A stretch of DNA of 64,000 nucleotides from Maribacter polysaccharolyticus (GCF_028882255.1 NZ_JARBUY010000001.1:836344-900343), one strand, 5' to 3'. Positions 36,502 through 47,609 are shown, counted from the stretch's first letter. The notes: generated by a model not told the origin, from the letters alone. Translations and numbers: made by a program.

Positions 36502-37974
36502 CTATTCCGTTTGGTTCCACAACCTATAGGGGTCATCATTTTCCTGCATTTGCTCAAGCAGCAAAGCTTCCATTTCCGCCAATTTATCGGCGTATTTGGG
36601 ATTTTCAGCCAAATCGGTTTGCATTTCCCCAGTTTTGTGGTGTTCGGGTAAAAATTCATTTGGGTTTTCTGCTAAATTGAACAGTTGGGTTTCCCTAACC
36701 GCCCCATCCATGACATCATACTTTATGAGTTTCCAATCCCCTTTTTTCACCGCACGCATGCCCGGTTTGGTGCCACCTGCGTAAACCCCGTACATCACAT
36801 CCCTTACCGTTTCTTTTTCGCCTTTTAAGACAGGTACAAAACTTTTACCTTCCACTGTTTTTGGAGCTTCAATTCCTGCCAAATCGCATAAAGTAGGTAA
36901 AACATCCAAAAGGTATATATTCCCTTTCGCCCTTTTTCCCGCTTCTATTCCCGGGCCTTTTATTATGAAAGGTACGCGCCAAGTATGCTCATAAAGGTTT
37001 TGCTTCCCTTGAAAACCATGCCTTCCGATGGCAATACCATGGTCGGAGGTATAAATGATATAGGTATTGTCAAGCTCGCCCATGGCCTCCAATTTCTTCA
37101 GGACTTTCCCCAATTGGATATCGATATTTTCGGAACAGGCATATTCCCTACCCAATTCGTTTCTTATGGTACGCTCATCCCTGTTTTTCCAGACCCCACT
37201 AACCCGTTCTTCATCCCGAAGATTGGGATGTCCATGAAAAAATGGTTGTTCTTCGAGGTGATTGGGTTGTAACTGCGGTTGCTTATCATTAGCTGGAGGT
37301 AGACTGTTTGGGTCTTTATGGTTTACGGCCCCATATTTGGCCAGCAATTCCGGTGTGCCGTTTCTCGTATCATGGGGATGTGAAAAACCAAAATAAATAA
37401 AGAAAGGATCTTTTTCTTTGATGGAATCCCTATCCTGAAGATAATCGAGTACTTGTTCGGCATGCCATGCACTGCCACTTTCCGCTGTACCGCCACGCTT
37501 GGTGGCATCATGTACCACCGTAAACTGTTTGTTTGCCCCCGGATAGGAATTTCCCTTTTTACAGGTGCGCATGGTCTTATACCCAGCCCTATTGAATACG
37601 GCACCGATGGTCTGATCATCCAATTCATGTGGATCGGTCTGTTTTTGAAATTCCGCACTTGGAGGCAAATGCCAAAGCGTACGCCCCGTCATGATCATAT
37701 GGCGTGAAGGGGTACAAACGGCCCCATTCATGGACCCCATATGTCTTGCTTGGTCAAAGACCATCCCCTCTTCCGACAGTTTACTGATATTGGGAGTCTC
37801 TAAAATGGAATTGGGGTCATAGGTCTGTAAATCGAAGGGCGACTGATCATCTACGAGCACAAAAAGAAAATTCGGCCGTTTAGGTTCTTCAATGACCTTT
37901 TCCTTGTTTTTACAACTACTGAAAGCCAGTAAGATTATTAGCAAAATGATAAATAAGCCTTGGTTCTTTTTCAA
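36502..37974 (-). CDS. Sulfatase (S1 family), lipoprotein
   Basis: A 490-residue S1 sulfatase with lipobox FSSC (Cys21). The formylglycine motif is Cys87 in GAVCTPSRHMIMTGRTLWH; the metal-site start is FVLVDDQSPFD and the second cluster is IYTSDHGIAIGRHG. It removes sulfate from the PUL substrate. The start codon appears to be TTG (37972-37974): an in-frame stop lies eight codons upstream and the lipoprotein signal begins directly after the TTG, so no ATG is available. A TTG start may tune down expression. Confidence 0.92.
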   Translation of the reverse strand: MKKNQGLFIILLIILLAFSSCKNKEKVIEEPKRPNFLFVLVDDQSPFDLQTYDPNSILETPNISKLSEEGMVFDQARHMGSMNGAVCTPSRHMIMTGRTLWHLPPSAEFQKQTDPHELDDQTIGAVFNRAGYKTMRTCKKGNSYPGANKQFTVVHDATKRGGTAESGSAWHAEQVLDYLQDRDSIKEKDPFFIYFGFSHPHDTRNGTPELLAKYGAVNHKDPNSLPPANDKQPQLQPNHLEEQPFFHGHPNLRDEERVSGVWKNRDERTIRNELGREYACSENIDIQLGKVLKKLEAMGELDNTYIIYTSDHGIAIGRHGFQGKQNLYEHTWRVPFIIKGPGIEAGKRAKGNIYLLDVLPTLCDLAGIEAPKTVEGKSFVPVLKGEKETVRDVMYGVYAGGTKPGMRAVKKGDWKLIKYDVMDGAVRETQLFNLAENPNEFLPEHHKTGEMQTDLAENPKYADKLAEMEALLLEQMQENDDPYRLWNQTE

Positions 37975-38069
37975 TTTAAGTGGATTTTGGTGTTAGTAAT
38001 TTGAACAACTTCGATTGGTCTTTTAGCACTTTACATGTACTATTTTCTCAAGTACGCGTTAAAGATCAT

Positions 38070-40034
38070 TTACATATTTATTCCCCAAACCTTTATTTTG
38101 TTTTCTCCAACTTTAAGGTTTTGTAGCGGTCCGACCATTGGGGTATTTGATTTTCTGATATCCCCAAAATAGTCATTGTCAATGGTAACCGGTGAACCAT
38201 CCGGATTTTCGAACGGGGTTTCCGTTTGAAAAGCAGCTCCCAACAATGCCGTATTGACCATTTGGGTCTTCACTTTTCCAAAACTCCCATCAACCTTGAT
38301 ATTTAGGTAGTACCCATCGTCTTCTTGGGATAGGCTTATTTCGGGATCAAGTGTCCGGTTCTCAACAAAATTGGTTTCAATAACCGAAGGCAGCGCTTTA
38401 TTCAAATACAGGTTAGCATCAATGAAAACTGGGAATTTCTGTTTTGTATACGCATTCATACCACCGGGGGATTTCCATTCGTAGGTTGCCGATGGAAAAT
38501 CATTATAGGCATTCAGCCCATAAAATTGTTCGTTCGCCAATGCTTCGTTATTTGCGGCAAAAATATTATTGTAAAAACGGTCATCACCCTGTATGATCGT
38601 CATCATCCCCAACACTTGGGTGGAATGTGGGAAATGGTAATGTGTGAATCGATTACTGGCCGCCCGCATTTGTACATTTCCTGTTATTAGATTATTTACG
38701 AATGCGCTTCCCTGCGATGCATTGAGAATTCCTCTTTCGGACAATAATATGTTGTTGTCGACAATCATTGGACCATGGTTTACTTCTAAAAACAAATCTT
38801 GATCTTCATTGTTGAACAAAAGATTGCCGGTTACCCGTGCTCCTTGCGCCTGCCAATCGAGCCAAATTCCCCTATGGTTATCGTGTATGCAATTATTTGC
38901 AATAAGGACATCGATGGCCGCATGCAGTTTGATACCCCCTATTTCCCAACCGGTAAATTGTTTCTTTACATTAATGTTATAAATGTGATTATTGCTTATT
39001 TCACTGAACACATTTCCCAAATGGCCTATAATACCACCTTGCTCACAGTCCCTGATAGTGTTGTTCCGAACGATATGGGAACCAATATTCTCCTTGGACC
39101 AACCCAGTTGCAATGCTTTGAACACCACTTCCCTTTCCCTTTGGGTACCGTGTTTTTTACGGTCACGAGACCATAAGTTATGGCCAGAAGCCCGCTCTTT
39201 ACCCAATACGATACCAGAACATTTGGAATCGGAAATCAAATTGTCTTCAATGATCCAACCTTTGCTCCAATTTGGACCGATCAAACCTATCTGTTCCGCA
39301 GTGGGCGGTGCCCACTGGGTTGCGGCATGGCACATTTTGAAACCGCGGACCGTAATGTAATTTATTCCTGTTTTCTTGGGCCAAAACACGGTAGGCCGCA
39401 CATTTATTTCAACCAATTCCTTATTCGGATTCATTCCGTTGAAATTTGCATATATGGTCGTCGTCTTTTGATTGCTTTCACAATACCATTTGTATTTGGA
39501 ACCTTCTACATCGACTGCCCTTTCCAATGGATTTTCAATAAACACTTTCGCCAAACTATCAATCTCATATAAGGCCTTGCCATTTACATACACCTCTCCC
39601 AAGTGGTGGTCCCGACCATAGGTCTTTGTTATCCAGTCACCATAAAGGATTTCCTGATACGGATTAAAGTCCCCAAAAAGCGCATTGTCCACAACGGCTT
39701 TCCATACCGTTCCTTTATGCTTTTTCCACGTATCGATCACTTCGGAACCCTTGATCCAAACCTCTTCATTTTCGGCGGCGCGATATATTACCCTGTTTCT
39801 ATCGTTCATTCCGCCATAAGCCGGATCCACCCATTCTCTATACACCCCTTCGTGTACGGTAATGATGTCTCCAGGTTGCGCTATTTTTGCCGCTTTGGAT
39901 ATGGTTTTAAAGGGTGCTTCGATACTTCCGTCATTAAAATCATTACCTTTTTTTGAAACGTGGTATTCCTTTGCCTGTACTATAAAAGAGAACACAAGAA
40001 ATAATACTTTGATAATTGATGATAATGTTTTCAT
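38070..40034 (-). CDS. GH120 beta-xylosidase (right-handed beta-helix)
   Basis: A 654-residue protein with a signal peptide (about 1-21). It follows the GH120 pattern that I recall from XylC of Thermoanaerobacterium: GDIITVHEGVYREWV (56-70), HLGEVYVNGKALYE, GPNWSKGWIIEDN (253-265), GIKLHAAIDV (367-376), and the two catalytic acids in GIWLDWQAQG (Asp393) and LFLEVNHGP (Glu417), whose spacing matches the known pair to within one residue. The family removes xylose from xylo-oligosaccharides. Its length is also that of the family. This gene adds another xylosidase family to the locus. Confidence 0.85.
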   Translation of the reverse strand: MKTLSSIIKVLFLVFSFIVQAKEYHVSKKGNDFNDGSIEAPFKTISKAAKIAQPGDIITVHEGVYREWVDPAYGGMNDRNRVIYRAAENEEVWIKGSEVIDTWKKHKGTVWKAVVDNALFGDFNPYQEILYGDWITKTYGRDHHLGEVYVNGKALYEIDSLAKVFIENPLERAVDVEGSKYKWYCESNQKTTTIYANFNGMNPNKELVEINVRPTVFWPKKTGINYITVRGFKMCHAATQWAPPTAEQIGLIGPNWSKGWIIEDNLISDSKCSGIVLGKERASGHNLWSRDRKKHGTQREREVVFKALQLGWSKENIGSHIVRNNTIRDCEQGGIIGHLGNVFSEISNNHIYNINVKKQFTGWEIGGIKLHAAIDVLIANNCIHDNHRGIWLDWQAQGARVTGNLLFNNEDQDLFLEVNHGPMIVDNNILLSERGILNASQGSAFVNNLITGNVQMRAASNRFTHYHFPHSTQVLGMMTIIQGDDRFYNNIFAANNEALANEQFYGLNAYNDFPSATYEWKSPGGMNAYTKQKFPVFIDANLYLNKALPSVIETNFVENRTLDPEISLSQEDDGYYLNIKVDGSFGKVKTQMVNTALLGAAFQTETPFENPDGSPVTIDNDYFGDIRKSNTPMVGPLQNLKVGENKIKVWGINM

Positions 40035-40106
40035 TAATTTATATTTAATTCTAACTAAATAGGCTCCAAATTGTTCCTTAGCTGTTAAAGTGAACTGTAT
40101 ATAAAA

Positions 40107-42239
40107 TTACCTAGGTCCTGCTTGGCCCAACGGAAATGGCTTAAAGCCTATTTTCAGTGCCGGACTATCATCAGGCAGGGTAAAATCCCCATTGGAAGGG
40201 TCTTTAAATCCCGGATCTGCGATAATCGAATGTTGATCATTTCCTAGTGCTTTCCAATCCTCCCAACCCATAACAGCTTCGTTAGGTTCATAAATCCGGC
40301 TTGGAAAGCGATTCTGTGCCCCCAATACCTTACCAGCGGTCGACCAAACCAAGTTGCTATCGGCAACGAAGGCATTTTTTTGCTCTACCCTATAATCATA
40401 CCCCCCTGCATAAATTGGCGTGCCATCACTCAGCAAAATATTATTCTTCAAAATGTAATCTGTATGAGGTTGGATTTTTGCCATCATGACCACACTGGCA
40501 TCAGCAAAAGCAAAAATGTTATTTCTAATAAGGTTGTCCTTTCCATAGTGTTGATTAAAACAGGCATGTCGACAACGATACGCAAGATTGTTTTCAATCA
40601 ATATATTTGTGGTTCCTTCATCGCAATATATCGCCCAGCCTCCATATTTTCCAGCCCAGATATCATGGAATTCATTAAATCGAATGATTGTCCCTGTTTG
40701 ATTTCCCAAGGTATAAATACCCCCTAAATCACTAAGAACGGACCCATCGCCATTCGTCAATTTACCGATATGATGAATCTTATTGTATTCAAAAATATTG
40801 CCCGTGGCAAGTGCCGGACCGTACCCCCATGTCCATCCCGTGGAAATTCCCGAATAATAGAAATTGTAGATTTCATTATGATGGATATGGTTATCCGGAC
40901 TCTGTCCAATCCAAATACCCACTGCACAGTGAAAATAACGGCCACCGTCATAAATTCGGCAATCCGCTATTTCATTAGTATGGGTTGCATCAGTCGGTTT
41001 TTCGAGAACAGGAGGCAACGCTCCTCCTATTTCCTCTGCTGCTACCTTTCCTTTCGGGCGTATTTTAGGGCCAATCAAAAATCCGCCAGCACCCAAATCA
41101 TGAATGTTACATCGCAAAACCCGGTTATTTGAGCATCCTAGGGACATTTCAAGTCCATAATTACCAATAGCGGTAATTTCACATCCCTCAAAAAGGCAAT
41201 TTTTGGCACCCGTCAAGAATAACGCACCCTCCATTCTAATATCCGCTTGACCATATCCGGATTCTTCAGCATCCCTGGGTAACACCCAAGTGGTATGGCT
41301 AAATGTCAAACCCTTGAACTGAACATGTTCAACCAACTGATCCGCAGCAGCATCACCTTGCAACCGAAGGACATTAATCAGCGATGGAATGGTGGCAACA
41401 ATATCGGTCTCTCCTTCCAACGGAAAATAATAAAGTTTTTCTTCGCTTCTATCTAGATACCACTCCCCTGGATTATCGAGCATAACACGGCCTCCCTCTA
41501 GATAGTAATCATCATCCGCTTCAATTGCCCTGCCACCCTTTTTTGTTGAGATGATCTTTTTGTTTTGTCGATCAATCCTGTCAATAGGCATATGATACTC
41601 CAACCATTTATTGAATACGACGGCAACTCCGTCATCAACATCCTCCAAATAATGTTCATCCGACTGATCGTATGAAAAATCATAGGTACTGCTTCGTTTC
41701 ACATCTTTAGTGTCCTCTCCCTGGGTAGTGGGTACTTTCAAATAACCACTATTAGGTGTTCTTGCCAGAACGGCACGATGGTCATTTACCCATAACTGTT
41801 CAAACGGGACATACTTTTTGATCTTGGATAAATCCGAAACCAGCACAGTATGACCGTTAAGTTCGGCTTTAGCCCATTCACTAACCTTTAAACCTCCACT
41901 GATTATTGGCTTTTCATCATCATATGCACGGTAAGAAACTGGGAACTCTTCAGTACCCGAATCTTCAGGGGTCAGAACGAAAGGTTCAGAAAGTTGGTAT
42001 GTACCTCCTTGAAGGTACACCGTAACTGGTTTTTCCAAAGTACTTCCCCTCTTGATTTCCCTTATCGCATTACGCGCTTTTTCCAAAGTAGCGAATGCGC
42101 TTTCAACACTTGTTCCATTTTGGGTATCATTCCCCACTGGTGACACATAAAAAGCTATTTCATTTGCAGATATAGTCTTATCGGCACAAGATTGAAAAAT
42201 AACAAATAATACACTTAAACAAAAAATAAGTTGACGCAT
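40107..42239 (-). CDS. Right-handed beta-helix glycosidase, GH141-like
   Basis: A 710-residue lipoprotein or exported protein (signal with FQSC) with the N-terminal FYVSPVGNDTQNGTS and AFATLEKARNAIREIK blocks seen in many parallel beta-helix enzymes. A long repetitive helix follows with NNRVLRCNIHDLG, HNEIYNFYYSGISTGWTWGYG and SDLGGIYTLGNQTGT (about residues 502-516). The DLGGIYTLG block and overall size fit GH141 (alpha-L-fucosidase/xylanase), but I cannot confirm the catalytic Asp pair. It lies just upstream of the GH120 gene with a 72-bp gap. Substrate linkage unknown. Confidence 0.6.
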   Translation of the reverse strand: MRQLIFCLSVLFVIFQSCADKTISANEIAFYVSPVGNDTQNGTSVESAFATLEKARNAIREIKRGSTLEKPVTVYLQGGTYQLSEPFVLTPEDSGTEEFPVSYRAYDDEKPIISGGLKVSEWAKAELNGHTVLVSDLSKIKKYVPFEQLWVNDHRAVLARTPNSGYLKVPTTQGEDTKDVKRSSTYDFSYDQSDEHYLEDVDDGVAVVFNKWLEYHMPIDRIDRQNKKIISTKKGGRAIEADDDYYLEGGRVMLDNPGEWYLDRSEEKLYYFPLEGETDIVATIPSLINVLRLQGDAAADQLVEHVQFKGLTFSHTTWVLPRDAEESGYGQADIRMEGALFLTGAKNCLFEGCEITAIGNYGLEMSLGCSNNRVLRCNIHDLGAGGFLIGPKIRPKGKVAAEEIGGALPPVLEKPTDATHTNEIADCRIYDGGRYFHCAVGIWIGQSPDNHIHHNEIYNFYYSGISTGWTWGYGPALATGNIFEYNKIHHIGKLTNGDGSVLSDLGGIYTLGNQTGTIIRFNEFHDIWAGKYGGWAIYCDEGTTNILIENNLAYRCRHACFNQHYGKDNLIRNNIFAFADASVVMMAKIQPHTDYILKNNILLSDGTPIYAGGYDYRVEQKNAFVADSNLVWSTAGKVLGAQNRFPSRIYEPNEAVMGWEDWKALGNDQHSIIADPGFKDPSNGDFTLPDDSPALKIGFKPFPLGQAGPR

Positions 42240-42330
42240 CAATAATTAAGGTTATAAATACTTGTTATTACTTTCAATCTTTAGCTATCCTTTAAGACTT
42301 CCTTGAAGGATCCATTTAATTAAGCTCTTC

Positions 42331-44166
42331 TTACTGTTTTTCCACATTCACATAGTACGCACCAAGCTCAACACCATCTTCAAGAACAAAATACGTTTGG
42401 AGTTTTGTTTCCCCTTTTTTCAGTTCGGCCGTAAATTCGACGTACTCAGCACTGGGGTCCACTTCTTTGGCGGACTCGTAATCCTGTATGACCAGTTTTG
42501 CTTCCCGGACCGTCAAGGATTTACTCTTCTTGCTTTCCGTTACGCTTGTTCCGGGTTTTGCAGGGCGTACAGGGGCTTCTGCATTCATTGGAAGATGTAT
42601 TTCCTCTGGCCAACGACGTAGCTTAAATGTATAGGTCCCGCTTTCTTCAACTTTCACCAACCAGTAGCCATTATCGACATAACCCGTTCTGATATGCCTT
42701 TGATGCCATGGGCTCACCTTATCGGTATGCCAATCGTGACAATATAAATTTACCGGGTTTTTTGCCTCGTGCCCGATAATAATATAAGGTTGATCTTTAT
42801 AACTCGGTGAAATTTCCTCCCACCAAGCATCATAGGCCTTTTTAAACCCTGCCATTTTTTCGGGATGTTGTTCTGCGATATCCACCCGTTGCTCCGGATC
42901 GGTTTTCAGATCATACAGTTCGGTTCCATTGATTACCCGCCAATTCTTTTGCATTAAGGCAGTTCTTCGCCATGGTTCCGGATTTTCTATACGCTGTGAA
43001 TTGGTAATCACAATCCTGTCCTCAAATTCTTCAGTGTTGCCATTGATCAAAGGGACCAAACTTTTTCCATCGAACTTTAAATCTTCTTTTACATTTAAAC
43101 CACAAAGTTCAACCAAGGTCGGAAACACATCGTAGTGGGCAGTTAACTCATTGATGTCTTTCCCTGTTGTGATTCCCCCATTTTTCCAATGAATGAACAA
43201 CGGTACACGGTGTCCTCCTTCGTACATACTGGCTTTTATGCCACGCATTCCCGAATTGTATCCTTTGGCAATAAAGCCATCCAACCGATCACCTCCTTTT
43301 TCGATTTTCGCCCCTGCAGCCGTACCATTGTCGGTGGTGAAGATGATTATGGTATTATCCATCAATTTTATGGACTCCAAATAATCCACCAGCTTTCCGA
43401 TATTCTCATCGACATTGGCGATCAACCCATAAAAGGCCGCATTTGGAATATTTTCGTTGTCTTTATAAGGATCCGAATATTTATCGGCAACAAAATAAGG
43501 GGAATGTGCCGCATTGGTAGACAAATAACAAAAGAAAGGCTTGTCTTTATTTTCCTGTATATAGTTTTTGGCATTTTCGAACCATACATCGGTACAAAAC
43601 CCTTCGTATTTTTCCAATTTGCCATTGTGCATATAGGTATCATCAAAATAGTCATTGTCCCAATAATCCATAGTTTGTTCCTCACCGCCCCCACCGTGGA
43701 CCAAAACTTCTTCAAAACCTTTGTCTTGGGGTCGGAATGGGTAATTATCCCCTAAATGCCATTTTCCAAAAATCCCGGTACTGTACCCATTTTCCTTAAA
43801 AACCTGGGCCATGGTGGTTTCCCGCTCCAAAATAAGGGAACGCCCATTTACGGTATGCCATACCCCGGTCCTATTGGAATGGTGCCCGGTCAAAATCGCT
43901 GCCCGGGTCGGAGCACAGGTCGGACTCACATGATAATCGGTAAAGCGGGCACTTTGTGCATGCAGACCATCGATATTCGGCGTTTTTATATATGGATTCC
44001 CCAGACTGGCGATATCCCCATACCCTTGGTCATCGACCATAATGAGAATGACATTGGGTTTTTCCTTTTGCTCTTTAACAGTGCTACATGACACAAAAAA
44101 CAGGGCGCAAAATGGCACTATAAGGGCATATACAATGCCTGTTTTCCGATGTAAGTACTTCTTCAT
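42331..44166 (-). CDS. Sulfatase (S1 family) with C-terminal accessory domain, lipoprotein
   Basis: A 611-residue S1 sulfatase with lipobox FVSC (Cys27). The formylglycine motif is Cys84 in SPTCAPTRAAILTGHHSN, the C-x-P-T-R variant of the usual C-x-P-S-R. The metal-site start is LIMVDDQGYGDIA; later come FGKWHLGDNYPF and FTTDNGTAAG. After the catalytic core (from about residue 480) a beta-rich module contains ESGTYTFKLRRWPEEIHLP, also present in the next sulfatase. The ATG at 44166 is preferred; 44190 is possible. Confidence 0.92.
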   Translation of the reverse strand: MKKYLHRKTGIVYALIVPFCALFFVSCSTVKEQKEKPNVILIMVDDQGYGDIASLGNPYIKTPNIDGLHAQSARFTDYHVSPTCAPTRAAILTGHHSNRTGVWHTVNGRSLILERETTMAQVFKENGYSTGIFGKWHLGDNYPFRPQDKGFEEVLVHGGGGEEQTMDYWDNDYFDDTYMHNGKLEKYEGFCTDVWFENAKNYIQENKDKPFFCYLSTNAAHSPYFVADKYSDPYKDNENIPNAAFYGLIANVDENIGKLVDYLESIKLMDNTIIIFTTDNGTAAGAKIEKGGDRLDGFIAKGYNSGMRGIKASMYEGGHRVPLFIHWKNGGITTGKDINELTAHYDVFPTLVELCGLNVKEDLKFDGKSLVPLINGNTEEFEDRIVITNSQRIENPEPWRRTALMQKNWRVINGTELYDLKTDPEQRVDIAEQHPEKMAGFKKAYDAWWEEISPSYKDQPYIIIGHEAKNPVNLYCHDWHTDKVSPWHQRHIRTGYVDNGYWLVKVEESGTYTFKLRRWPEEIHLPMNAEAPVRPAKPGTSVTESKKSKSLTVREAKLVIQDYESAKEVDPSAEYVEFTAELKKGETKLQTYFVLEDGVELGAYYVNVEKQ

Positions 44167-44330
44167 TTTTATAATTAAATTGGTTTTCATTCCGTTATTA
44201 CTTAATGTGTTTTAAAAGTAAAGTCTTTTTGGCCATTCCTGTATAACACATTGCCCTTTCCTTATAAATTATGCACATAACCCACAGTACAAAGGAAATG
44301 CATGACCTTGAAAAGTTAAAGGAAAGGGAG

Positions 44331-46124
44331 TTATTCAAGATGTACATAGTTATAATACACAGCTCCCTCTAACTCTCCGGCGGCATTATAAAACCAGGTT
44401 TGGATAAATGCCGGGCCTTTGGGTAGCTCCTTAACCGTAAACCGAACGCCATCGGCATTAGGTGCTGTGTTCTTTGTTTTATCGACATAGACCTTATCAC
44501 CATTCCATATTTTTATACGTGCACTTGCAATTTCCAAGGCTATACCCGACCCAGGTGAAGTCAATGTCGTTTCAGCTTCGATTTCTTTGGGCCAACGTCG
44601 AAGATCGAAGGTATAGGTACCCGGATTATCAAATTCCACAGCGATGAATCCACTTCCTGTAGCTCCTTTTTTAACGTCGTCTTGATGCCAAATTACGGTA
44701 CCATGAAAGTCATGGGCATGAAGGACTGTTATAGGCTCTTCGGGGTGACCGATCCCAATGCGTGTATATTCATTGGATCGTTCATCAACAAGTTGCCACC
44801 ATTTTTCATATGCTTCTTTTAAATCCGAAATAATGTCCTTGTTTTCTGGATTATGGATTACATCCAGCTGCTGTTTTTCATCGACCAATACATCATAAAG
44901 CTCCCAGTCAGCATCCGCACTATTTCTAATTAAGCGCCATTTATGGGTTATTGCATCACCTTTCCAAATATCCTTTTTTACGGAAAGTTTTTTATACTTC
45001 TCCGGAAATTCCGTCCACATGTCATTAATGGTTACCGTCCTATTCTTGTAATCTTCCGGATCGTTAGAGGGATCATCATCCAAAAAAGGTTTGAAACTTC
45101 GTCCTCGGATTTTCAGCTTTTCGGGCCGATCGGGGACATCGTTGAAACCTAGGACATCCATAAAGGTTGGAAGCCAGTCTATATGCGCTGTAAGTGGTAT
45201 TATTTCCCTTCCTTTACCATCACCTCCAAGCCCTCCATCGGCCCACCGAATAAAGCAGGGTACCCTTGTACCCCCGTCATAATTGGACCCCTTACCGCCA
45301 CGAAGGTAGGTGCCCCCACCATTATCCGTAGTAAAAACAAGTAGGGTATTATCCGCAATTCCACGATCATCCAGGAATTGGAGTAACCGCCCGAAGTTCT
45401 TGTCAATATTTTCGATCGTTCCCGTTTTGGCACTTACCCCGTCACGCGCATCCGGTGGCATTACGTGGGGTGCGTGTGCCGTACCCAATGGAATATAGGC
45501 AAAAAAGGGTTTTTCCCGCTTGATGTTTTCATCCATGAAATCCAGGGCACGATTCATAAAAAAATTTGTCGTAAAGGCCCCTTTGATCCCATCATCCTCA
45601 TCGGTCATTTCCACCAGAGTATCATTCACCCATATATGAGCGGCATTATTGGTGTTTCCCCAATAATCGGGCTGTTGCCCGGTACCTCCTCCCTTAATCC
45701 AAGCTACATACTCAAAACCCCTGTCTTTAGGGCGAAAAGGGTAATTATCCCCTAAATGCCATTTAAAGAACAATCCGGTAGCATAGCCATTGGCTTTAAA
45801 AATATCGGCCATGGTTATTTCATCGGCACGCATCATGTTTCGGCCATTGATCGTATGCCATACCCCCACCACATCACTGGGTCGCCCTGTTAAAAGTGCA
45901 GCCCGCGTTGGGGAACAACTTGGGGAAACATGAAAATCGGTCAATCGGACCGATTCTTTCGCAAAAGTGTCGATATTCGGAGTTTGAGGTCCATTGGGAT
46001 TGAAATATGAAAACGCTTTATGACTGATATCGTCGGGCATTACAAAAATCACATTCGGTCGTTCCTGGGAAAACACCCAGCCTACCATAAATGAGAACAC
46101 TATACCTATTCCAAATTTTTTCAT
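44331..46124 (-). CDS. Sulfatase (S1 family) with C-terminal accessory domain
   Basis: A 597-residue exported S1 sulfatase (signal about 1-20, ending VFSQ). The formylglycine motif is Cys70 in SPSCSPTRAALLTGRPSD, followed by FKWHLGDNYPF and FTTDNGGGTYLRGG. It is a paralog of the upstream-encoded 611-residue sulfatase and shares its C-terminal module (GTYTFDLRRWPKEIE). The DIS in MPDDISHKAFSY replaces the more usual DDQG metal-site start, as in some other S1 subgroups. The next gene downstream starts after a 140-bp gap. Confidence 0.92.
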   Translation of the reverse strand: MKKFGIGIVFSFMVGWVFSQERPNVIFVMPDDISHKAFSYFNPNGPQTPNIDTFAKESVRLTDFHVSPSCSPTRAALLTGRPSDVVGVWHTINGRNMMRADEITMADIFKANGYATGLFFKWHLGDNYPFRPKDRGFEYVAWIKGGGTGQQPDYWGNTNNAAHIWVNDTLVEMTDEDDGIKGAFTTNFFMNRALDFMDENIKREKPFFAYIPLGTAHAPHVMPPDARDGVSAKTGTIENIDKNFGRLLQFLDDRGIADNTLLVFTTDNGGGTYLRGGKGSNYDGGTRVPCFIRWADGGLGGDGKGREIIPLTAHIDWLPTFMDVLGFNDVPDRPEKLKIRGRSFKPFLDDDPSNDPEDYKNRTVTINDMWTEFPEKYKKLSVKKDIWKGDAITHKWRLIRNSADADWELYDVLVDEKQQLDVIHNPENKDIISDLKEAYEKWWQLVDERSNEYTRIGIGHPEEPITVLHAHDFHGTVIWHQDDVKKGATGSGFIAVEFDNPGTYTFDLRRWPKEIEAETTLTSPGSGIALEIASARIKIWNGDKVYVDKTKNTAPNADGVRFTVKELPKGPAFIQTWFYNAAGELEGAVYYNYVHLE

Positions 46125-46136
46125 TTCATTTTCATT

Positions 46137-47609
46137 TTATGGTTTCCTATCATAGGCCCTGTCCAACTTCGCCTCCAATTGGTCGTTAAATTTGCTGACC
46201 AACTCTGGGTTCCCAGCGGCGATATTCTGGATTTCGGATGGGTCCTCTCGATGATCATAGAGTTCAACTTCCCCAGTACTATGTTGTATAAAACGATAGT
46301 TATCCGTTCTTAGGGTCGTTGCTTCTGAAGTATAAGCCACTGCCGAATGTCCTTTTGCTTGTGGATTTTGAATGTTCGATACAAGTGAACTGCCGTGTAA
46401 ATATTCAGGTTTAGGGAGTTCAGTCAACTCGCACAACGTCGGGAAAATATCCAGGGATTCCACGATCGCATTACTTTGTTTTCCGGGATTTCCCATTTGG
46501 GGATCATAAACGATAAGCGGTGAACGAAGCGATTCTTCGAACAGACTGTGTTTGCCCCAAATAGCATGTTCGCCCAAATGCCATCCATGATCCCCCCATA
46601 AAACGACTACGGTATTTTTATCGGCACCGGTTTCTTTTAATTTCTTTAGAATATCCCCAACATGTTTGTCCGCATAACTTACACATGCGGCATAGTACTT
46701 CTTCAGTTCCAAAGCAAACTCCTTATCTTCCCTTGGATCTTTACCCCAACGATCATAAGCCATAAATTCGTTGGAACCATGCCAAGTTGTTTTCCCTTTG
46801 GGTTTTTCAGGGTGTAACGGTAAAGGAATGGTAACCCCATCATAGCGCTCCAGGTACTTTTTTGGAACCCCAAACGGCAAATGGGGTTTAATAAGGCCGA
46901 TGGCCAAAAAGAAGGGTTCCCTTCCTGACGCCAATTCTTCGAGTTGTTTTAGTCCTTCCTCGGCAATAAGGCCATCTGGATAACTTGTGTCCTTATCGTC
47001 CACCGTCTCCAAGACATCCCGTTGACCGGGCTTCCTTACTTTTCCATACGATAGACCATGCATTGCACCCCGGGGTGTTTCCCATGCACCAACCGGCATT
47101 AAATGCCTATCCCAAGCGTTGGGCATTTCAGGTAGGGTATCATTGTCCCAGTCGACTCCCCCACGCCCTCCTGGATGATGGGACACCTTGCCTACCGATA
47201 CCGTGGTATACCCATTTTTACGAAACCATTCGGGCATACTGGGCATGACTTGATATGGGTTCTTGGCCATATCCATTGCACGGGAAAATAAGGCCTGGTT
47301 GGAATGCTGCCTATATTGCACCCCATATTGCCCTGTAAGCATGGTATAACGGGAAGGCCCACAACTAGGTGCACTTACATAATGACGGGAAAAAGGACGT
47401 CCTATGGATGCCAAATGATCTATATTGGGGGACTTCACATAAGAAGCACCAAAGGAATTCAGTTCAGGGCGTAGATCATCGATACAGATAAGCAGTACAT
47501 TCTTTCTCACCCTTTCCCCTATTTGTGTTTTATCACCTTTCCCACCGTTGCAGGCTGTGAGAATAAACATAAATACAAAGGACAGATTCTGAACCCTGAT
47601 GCTTATCAT
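46137..47609 (-). CDS. Sulfatase (S1 family, iduronate-2-sulfatase-like), lipoprotein
   Basis: A 490-residue sulfatase with lipobox LTAC (Cys20). The formylglycine motif is Cys83 in [17 protein letters not shown]. The region [19 protein letters not shown] at the metal site and [18 protein letters not shown] near residue 330 resemble iduronate-2-sulfatases, whose relatives act on 2-O-sulfated uronic acids or other sugars. It is separated from the upstream transcription unit by the terminator at 47736-47767, so it probably starts a new unit. Whether the substrate is a sulfated uronate here is inference. Confidence 0.92.
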   Translation of the reverse strand: MISIRVQNLSFVFMFILTACNGGKGDKTQIGERVRKNVLLICIDDLRPELNSFGASYVKSPNIDHLASIGRPFSRHYVSAPSCGPSRYTMLTGQYGVQYRQHSNQALFSRAMDMAKNPYQVMPSMPEWFRKNGYTTVSVGKVSHHPGGRGGVDWDNDTLPEMPNAWDRHLMPVGAWETPRGAMHGLSYGKVRKPGQRDVLETVDDKDTSYPDGLIAEEGLKQLEELASGREPFFLAIGLIKPHLPFGVPKKYLERYDGVTIPLPLHPEKPKGKTTWHGSNEFMAYDRWGKDPREDKEFALELKKYYAACVSYADKHVGDILKKLKETGADKNTVVVLWGDHGWHLGEHAIWGKHSLFEESLRSPLIVYDPQMGNPGKQSNAIVESLDIFPTLCELTELPKPEYLHGSSLVSNIQNPQAKGHSAVAYTSEATTLRTDNYRFIQHSTGEVELYDHREDPSEIQNIAAGNPELVSKFNDQLEAKLDRAYDRKP

